From Gordonibacter pamelaeae (lineage in GTDB: Bacteria > Actinomycetota > Coriobacteriia > Coriobacteriales > Eggerthellaceae), in the NCBI RefSeq assembly GCF_042665095.1, contig NZ_JBHTBV010000004.1: a DNA stretch of 64,000 nt, one strand, 5' to 3'. The position numbers and the translations under genes were made by a program. This document shows, piece by piece, positions 59,745-64,000 of the stretch; within the stretch, counting starts at the first letter, position 1, and every line of letters starts with the position of its first letter. The notes beneath the pieces are model-generated. The model was not told the DNA's origin, did no database searches, and saw nothing but the letters and a program-made list of their open reading frames with translations.

Positions 59745-60728
59745 ATGGGCGAGACGATGGAACGGGTATGGCTTGACGAGGCCATCGAGCTGGCCAAGGC
59801 GCTCTGGCGCGCCTATGTTCTGGAACCCACCGAAGAAGGGGGCCGGTTCATCTTCGACTCGCTCTTCCAAAGCGATTTCTCGCTCATCGGCACGGGCAAG
59901 CACGAGATGTATCCCAATCTACCGGCGTTCATGGGCGGCCTCGGGCGCGACCAGGAAGAGGCCGAGGGCATAACCTTCGAGATACTCGACGACTATTACG
60001 AGGCCCGGCCGCTCGGCGAGGGCTGCTGCCTCGTATTCGGCACGTTGTGGGTGCGCGAGAGGCCGAGCGAGCCCAAGTCGCTCCTGGTGGAGATGGACAC
60101 GCGTTTCAGCATGGTGTTCCGGCGCGAGGGCGACCGCTGGCTCCTCGCCCACCTGCACCACTCCACGCCCAACGTCGACCAGCACCGCGACGAATACTAT
60201 CCCAAAACGGTGACGGAGCAGGCGAACGCCGCGCTCGCGTACTCCAAGGCACTTGAGCGCCGCGCCGAACTCGACCCGATGACCGGCCTGTTCAACCATG
60301 TGGCCTTCGAGGGCCACGTGTGTGAGGCCCTGGCGCGCGGCGCCTCGGGCGGCACGTTCTTCATGATCGATCTGGACGACTTCAAGCTGGTGAACGACAC
60401 GCTCGGGCATCCCGAGGGCGACCGCGTCATCGTGGAGTTCGCCGATGTGCTCTCCGACGTTTTCGCGCAGGACGCCTACGTTGGGCGCATGGGCGGCGAC
60501 GAGTTCGCCGCGTTCGTCGAATGCCCGCTCTCTGTCGCGCAGGCCGAGGCGAAGGCGCGTACGCTCGTCGAGCGCTGGACGGCGTGCTCGGACGGGCGCG
60601 TGAGGCTGGGGTGCTCCGTCGGCCTGGCGTCCGTTGCGCGCGACCAGACGTTCTTCGACCTGTACCATGCCGCCGACAAGGCGCTCTATGCCAGCAAGCG
60701 CAACGGCAAGGGACGCTTCAGCTGGTAG
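59745..60728 (+). CDS. Soluble GGDEF protein with an NTF2/SnoaL-like sensor domain
   Basis: 327 residues. The N-terminal 140 residues resemble the SnoaL/DUF4440 fold (a cone-shaped ligand pocket), ending VFRREGDRWLLAHLHHSTPN. A short coiled segment with TVTEQANAALAYSKALERRAELDPMTGLFN links it to a GGDEF domain with intact GRMGGDEFAAFV. No RxxD inhibitory site is present five residues ahead, so product inhibition may be absent. No membrane segment: a cytoplasmic diguanylate cyclase that may sense an internal small molecule (inference). GAGGG precedes ATG 59745; a longer frame from 59652 would include its own promoter. Confidence 0.85.
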   Translation: MGETMERVWLDEAIELAKALWRAYVLEPTEEGGRFIFDSLFQSDFSLIGTGKHEMYPNLPAFMGGLGRDQEEAEGITFEILDDYYEARPLGEGCCLVFGTLWVRERPSEPKSLLVEMDTRFSMVFRREGDRWLLAHLHHSTPNVDQHRDEYYPKTVTEQANAALAYSKALERRAELDPMTGLFNHVAFEGHVCEALARGASGGTFFMIDLDDFKLVNDTLGHPEGDRVIVEFADVLSDVFAQDAYVGRMGGDEFAAFVECPLSVAQAEAKARTLVERWTACSDGRVRLGCSVGLASVARDQTFFDLYHAADKALYASKRNGKGRFSW

Positions 60729-60785
60729 GGAAAGGGAGCACGCCGCACCCGGCCCGCACACCCGGTCCCGCACGAAAAAACGGCT

Positions 60786-60813
60786 TTGCATTCCGCGGCC
60801 GTTCGCCTAGAAT
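60786..60813 (+). promoter_or_regulatory. Promoter of the CoA ligase gene
   Basis: TTGCAT (60786-60791), a 16-base spacer and TAGAAT (60808-60813). GTTCGC (60801-60806) and GCGAAC (60830-60835) flank the -10 as an inverted repeat. The start lies about 140 bases farther, leaving a long leader. Confidence 0.6.
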
Positions 60814-60850
60814 ACCAAGCATGGTAATCGCGAACGACATCTTCTCCCTC

Positions 60851-60939
60851 CCAGCCGTGGTTTCGGCTGGTCGATGGCTCTAGCTTCAAGCACCGCCGTG
60901 GGCGGGCTTGAAGCGACCCCTGCGACCCCGCAAGCCATC
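60851..60939 (+). ncRNA. Structured leader RNA of the CoA ligase gene (unknown class)
   Basis: Three elements can pair: hairpin A CCAGCCG/CGGCTGG (60851-60857 with 60864-60870); a closing helix GATGGCT/AGCCATC (60873-60879 with 60933-60939); and inside it a long hairpin GCTTCAAGC, one bulged A, CCGCC, GTG loop, GGCGG, GCTTGAAGC (60883-60914). No T tract follows. The layout resembles a cis-regulatory RNA, but I do not recognise a known riboswitch. Confidence 0.45.
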
Positions 60940-60959
60940 CAACGAAACGAGGACCTCCC

Positions 60960-62201
60960 ATGCAGTTGACCACCGACCAGTTCGCGCTCGTCAAGGAGCA
61001 GTTCAAGACCCTGAAGGCGCGCTCGCCGTTCTACGCCATGAAGTTCGAGGGCATTGACCTGCCCGACGTGCAATCCCAGGAAGATTTCGAGAAGCTGCCG
61101 TTCTCCGAGAAGGACGATCTGCGCCGCGTGTACCCGCTGGGCCTGCAGGCCGTGCCCGACGAGGAGGTCGTGCGCATCCATTCGTCGTCCGGCACCACGG
61201 GCACGCCCGTCATCGTGCCCTACACGCAGCAGGACGTGACCGACTGGGCCATCCAGTTCGCGCGCTGCTACGAGACGGCGGGCATCACGAACACCGACCG
61301 CATCCAGATCACCCCCGGCTACGGCCTGTGGACGGCTGGCATCGGCTTCCAGCTGGGCGCCGAGCACCTGGGCGCCATGGCCATCCCCATGGGCCCCGGC
61401 AACACCGAGAAGCAGCTGCGCATGATGCAGGACTTGAAGTCCACCGTACTCTGCGCCACCAGTTCCTACGCGCTCCTGCTGGCGGAGGAGATTGCCGAGC
61501 GCGGCATCCGCGACAAGCTCTGCCTGCGCAAGGGCGTCATCGGCTCCGAGCGCTGGGGCGACAAGATGCGCGCGCGCATCGCCAGCGAGCTGGGCGTGGA
61601 GATCTACGACATATACGGCCTGACCGAGGTGTACGGCCCCGGCATCGGCATCTCGTGCGACGCGCACCACGGCATGCACGTGTGGGACGACTACGTGTAC
61701 GTGGAGATCGTCGACCCTGCGACGGGCGCCCCCGTGCCCGACGGCGAGGTGGGCGAGCTGGTGCTCACCACGCTGCGCAAGCAGGGCGCGCCGCTCATCC
61801 GCTACCGCACGCACGACCTCACGCGCATCATCCCCGGCGACTGCACCTGCGGCTTCGGGCATCGTCACCCGCGCATCGACACGTTGACCGGCCGCACCGA
61901 CGACATGTTCAAGGTGAAGGGGTGCAACATCTTCCCCGCGCAGGTGGAGGAGGTCATCGCCGCCACCGACGGCACGAGCTCGGAGTACCAGGTGATGATA
62001 GAGAACATCAGCGGCAAGGACGTGCTCACCGTGCTGTTCGAGACCCCGCTCGACGGCGAGGCAAAACAGCGTGCCGAGGAGGAGCTGGCCCTCATCTTCA
62101 AGGCGAAGTGCGGCTGCACCCCCGACGCGAAGGGCGTCCCCATGGGCGAGCTGCCCCGCTCGGAGAAGAAGACCAAGCGCATCTTCGACAGCCGCTATTA
62201 G
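60960..62201 (+). CDS. Phenylacetate-CoA ligase family protein
   Basis: 413 residues of the PaaK type of adenylate-forming enzymes, which activate phenylacetate or related aryl acids with ATP and CoA. P-loop SSSGTTGTP near residues 75-83, IYGLTEVYGPG near 220, YRTHDLT near 282 and the C-terminal GRTDDMFKVKGCNIFPAQVEE near 311. GAGGACCTCC lies before ATG 60960. Next to iorAB it may interconvert aryl acids and aryl-CoA from aromatic amino acids, or serve as an IOR-linked ligase in an unknown direction (inference). Shorter than many PaaK (about 430), but complete. Confidence 0.9.
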   Translation: MQLTTDQFALVKEQFKTLKARSPFYAMKFEGIDLPDVQSQEDFEKLPFSEKDDLRRVYPLGLQAVPDEEVVRIHSSSGTTGTPVIVPYTQQDVTDWAIQFARCYETAGITNTDRIQITPGYGLWTAGIGFQLGAEHLGAMAIPMGPGNTEKQLRMMQDLKSTVLCATSSYALLLAEEIAERGIRDKLCLRKGVIGSERWGDKMRARIASELGVEIYDIYGLTEVYGPGIGISCDAHHGMHVWDDYVYVEIVDPATGAPVPDGEVGELVLTTLRKQGAPLIRYRTHDLTRIIPGDCTCGFGHRHPRIDTLTGRTDDMFKVKGCNIFPAQVEEVIAATDGTSSEYQVMIENISGKDVLTVLFETPLDGEAKQRAEEELALIFKAKCGCTPDAKGVPMGELPRSEKKTKRIFDSRY

Positions 62202-62227
62202 TTCCGTTTGCCTCCGGCAAACGGAAC
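62201..62227 (+). terminator. Hairpin at the CoA ligase stop
   Basis: GTTCCGTTTGCC (62201-62212), loop TCC, and its perfect complement (62216-62227). It starts right after the stop codon and has no T tract, so it may be a terminator-like or repeat element. Confidence 0.5.
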
Positions 62228-62243
62228 CAGCCGACGCTGCGGC

Positions 62244-62338
62244 CGGCTGAGGCACCCGATCTTCGCGCGATCCCGGAGGCTCGCGTACCAAAGTACGCGT
62301 CGCCTCCGCGATCCCACGAATCTCGGGCACCTCAGCCG
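62244..62338. repeat. 95-bp nested palindrome
   Basis: Outer arms CGGCTGAGG (62244-62252) and CCTCAGCCG (62330-62338); middle pairs CCCGA/TCGGG and TTCG/CGAA; inner arms GGAGGC/GCCTCC (62275-62280 with 62302-62307) and CGCGTAC/GTACGCG (62282-62288 with 62293-62299). The direct repeat CGCGATCCC flanks the inner part. No open frame of merit covers it. Confidence 0.6.
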
Positions 62339-62357
62339 CCCTCGCTGACTCACTACG

Positions 62358-62590
62358 CCAACCTGCGCGGCCGTTATGCGGCCTCCGGCCGCATGGCCGG
62401 GGCACGCCCCGGCCAACCAACCTGCGCGGCCGTTTTCGCGCCTGCGGCGCGAAGGCCGCCCTGCGGGCGGCCGGCGGCGGCTCTCCCGTGGTTTTCGCGC
62501 CTGCCGGCGCGAAAGGGCGCTCTGGCGAGCGCCCTGCCCAACCTGCGAGCCCGTTATGTGCCCTCCGGGCGCATGGGCGGATCGCTTCGC
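62358..62590. repeat. REP-like repeats with CAACCTGCG heads
   Basis: Three degenerate units begin with CAACCTGCG (near 62359, 62418 and 62539) and continue with a palindrome such as GCGGCCTCCGGCCGC, CGCGCCTGCGGCGCG or GTGCCCTCCGGGCGC, often then CATGG. A fourth related hairpin lies near 62495-62512. They resemble interspersed palindromic elements (REP/BIME). No gene is seen. Confidence 0.55.
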
Positions 62591-62619
62591 TCCCGCCCGA
62601 TCAACCCGTGCGCCCCGAA

Positions 62620-62635
62620 TGTTTCACGTGAAACA
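62620..62635. promoter_or_regulatory. parS site 8 (exact)
   Basis: Exact TGTTTCACGTGAAACA, extended by GAA/TTC to a 22-bp or longer palindrome, at the right end of the REP-like cluster. Between here and 63011 I find no convincing gene: a possible -10 (TAGAGT, 62704-62709) and a 65-codon frame from 62710 have no ribosome site. Confidence 0.9.
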
Positions 62636-63011
62636 TTCGTTCGCTAGCGAGAGAATCGAGGCGGCCCGCTCACTTTTTCGCTCGCCGAGGCGCTCCACTG
62701 TGGTAGAGTATGCGCATGCATTCTGCGAGGGGACATATCGTCGTCGACGAACGCTGGCGTTTCGAGCTGGCCGTCGCGGCTGCATGCCGCGCCTTCGCAC
62801 CGCGCGCTTCCGAATGCCTCGCACCGTCTGCCTTGCAGCGCACGGTGGCTCAGCAGGACGACGGAGCCTACCGCGCCCTTCCTTATTATTCCTATCGATA
62901 CCTCTAGCACATGGGTTTGCCCGTGGTGCTGCGACGTGTCGGAACCCGGCGCGGCGCGCCCGCAGCCGGCAAGGTCATGTGCGCCACTGCGCGGGCTCCT
63001 TTCCAGCGCGC

Positions 63012-63027
63012 TGTTTCACGTGAAACA
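63012..63027. promoter_or_regulatory. parS site 9 (exact)
   Basis: Exact TGTTTCACGTGAAACA, 124 bases before the symporter gene. Confidence 0.9.
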
Positions 63028-63056
63028 TTTGTACGATCATCTGATGATGCGGCAAG

Positions 63057-63072
63057 GGTCTCCCGTGAAACA
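63057..63072. promoter_or_regulatory. Degenerate parS next to site 9
   Basis: GGTCTCCCGTGAAACA matches parS at 13 of 16 positions, 45 bases after site 9 and in the same phase, so both would read VSRET in one frame. Confidence 0.45.
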
Positions 63073-63150
63073 AGCTGGAGCAACGGCCCGCACTCCAACG
63101 GAAAGCGAACGCGGGCGGGGCAGCCCGCATGAGACGATAGGGAACTACCA

Positions 63151-64000
63151 ATGATCGAAAAGATATGCATGGTGCTCATTTTCGTGGGCGTGGCAGTGGG
63201 CGTGGGCATCTACTGCCGACGCCACGCCGGCACCGTCGACGGGTTCATCCTGGGCGGGCGCAACGTGGGGCCGTGGCTCTCGGCGTTCGCGTTCGGCACG
63301 AGCTACTTCTCCGCCGTCATCTTCGTGGGCTACGCGGGGCAGTTCGGCTGGAAGTACGGCATCGCCGCCACGTGGATCGGCATCGGCAACGCCATCCTGG
63401 GCAGCCTTTTGGCCTGGTGGGTGCTCGGCCCGCGCACGCGCGAGATGACGCACCGCCTGGGCGCGTCCACGATGCCCGAGTTCTTCGGCGCTCGCTTCCA
63501 GTCGAAGGGTTTGCGCATCGCGGCCGCGGCCATCATCTTCGTGTTCCTCATCCCGTACACGGCGAGCGTCTACAACGGCCTGTCGCGGCTGTTCGGCATG
63601 GCGTTCGGCCTGCCGTATGAGTGGTGCGTCATCGGCATGGCGGTTATCACCTGCATCTACGTGGTGCTGGGCGGCTACATGGCCACCGTCATGAACGACT
63701 TCATCCGGGGCATCGTCATGCTGCTGGGCATCGTGGCGGTCATCGTGGCGGTGTTGGTGAACAACGGCGGTTTCACCGAGGCCATCACCACGCTCTCTCT
63801 CATCCCGGCCGAGGGCAGCGAAATGGCCGGCCCATTCGTCAGCTTCTTCGGGCCGAATCTGCCCGACCTCATCGGCGTCATCATCCTCACCAGCCTGGGC
63901 ACGTGGGGCCTGCCGCAGATGGTGCAGAAGTTCTACGCCATCAAGAGCGGCCCGGCCATCAAGCAGGGCGCCATCATTTCCACGGTGTTCGCCATGATCG
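63151..64000 (+). CDS. Sodium:solute symporter family protein (3' end outside the window)
   Basis: The first 283 residues of a polytopic transporter of the SSS (SLC5-like) family, which takes up solutes with Na+. It starts with a membrane helix (CMVLIFVGVAVGVGIYCRR), followed by DGFILGGRNVGPWLSAFAFGTSYFSAVIFVGYAG near residues 29-62, GASTMPEFFGARF near 102 and GGYMATVMNDFIRGIVML near 172, all typical of the family. About eight helices are visible. The substrate cannot be told. GATAGGGA precedes ATG 63151. The gene runs off the right edge with no stop. Confidence 0.9.
   Translation, partial: MIEKICMVLIFVGVAVGVGIYCRRHAGTVDGFILGGRNVGPWLSAFAFGTSYFSAVIFVGYAGQFGWKYGIAATWIGIGNAILGSLLAWWVLGPRTREMTHRLGASTMPEFFGARFQSKGLRIAAAAIIFVFLIPYTASVYNGLSRLFGMAFGLPYEWCVIGMAVITCIYVVLGGYMATVMNDFIRGIVMLLGIVAVIVAVLVNNGGFTEAITTLSLIPAEGSEMAGPFVSFFGPNLPDLIGVIILTSLGTWGLPQMVQKFYAIKSGPAIKQGAIISTVFAMI

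Noticed and set aside
60814..60959. Known riboswitch (TPP, fluoride, SAM or T-box) before the CoA ligase
   Set aside because: None of the conserved core sequences that I know for these classes is present; it was kept only as an unassigned structured leader.
62376..63023. A 215-codon frame covering the REP-like cluster and two parS sites
   Set aside because: It consists of palindromic repeats read as Arg/Pro/Gly-rich protein and has no start signal. The same holds for the 65-codon frame at 62710.

Overview
The window looks like an origin-proximal stretch of a high-GC Coriobacteriia chromosome, most likely an Eggerthellaceae member of the Eggerthella/Gordonibacter kind (inference). The grounds are: gyrB-gyrA at the left edge; nearly all genes on the + strand; monoderm-type gene content; IorAB with a phenylacetate-CoA-ligase-type gene; and nine exact 16-bp ParB parS palindromes (TGTTTCACGTGAAACA) plus three degenerate ones spread over 58 kb.

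Layout. 0-5 kb: gyrB and gyrA, then a terminator, a pyrimidine-rich spacer and the first parS. 5.6-15.6 kb: a MATE exporter, a bifunctional nuclease, tRNA-Ile and tRNA-Ala, a TraX-like membrane protein, a CPBP protease, a J-domain protein, typA, a parvulin lipoprotein and an orphan ABC ATPase. 15.6-20.8 kb: two tRNA-Ser genes and the kdpFABC potassium pump operon, which has no kdpDE in view. 21-33 kb: an acidic protein of unknown role, rpsF-ssb-rpsR-rplI, dnaB, a YhaO/YhaN (SbcDC-like) pair, purA, purD and a HemN/HemW-like radical SAM gene.

33.2-51.9 kb: a type IV pilus locus. It encodes a large prepilin-like protein (apparently frameshifted), a 2,283-residue secreted beta-helix-type protein, minor pilins, PilB, PilT, PilC, a major pilin, the prepilin peptidase and PilM/N/O. 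No secretin (PilQ) gene is present, as expected for a single-membrane cell. A membrane diguanylate cyclase with two periplasmic solute-binding-like domains lies tail-to-tail with pilO and could link external signals to pili through c-di-GMP.

54.6-64 kb: tRNA-Phe, a short tatA divergent from a tetR around a 23-bp palindrome, purE, iorA-iorB, a second GGDEF protein, a phenylacetate-CoA-ligase homologue behind a structured leader, a palindrome-rich 400-bp spacer and the start of a sodium:solute symporter. This segment is unusually dense in parS: five exact and two degenerate copies in about 6.4 kb. Two exact copies and one decayed copy lie in frame inside iorA at apparent domain boundaries, where the motif reads as the peptide VSRET. 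That is the most unusual feature of the window.
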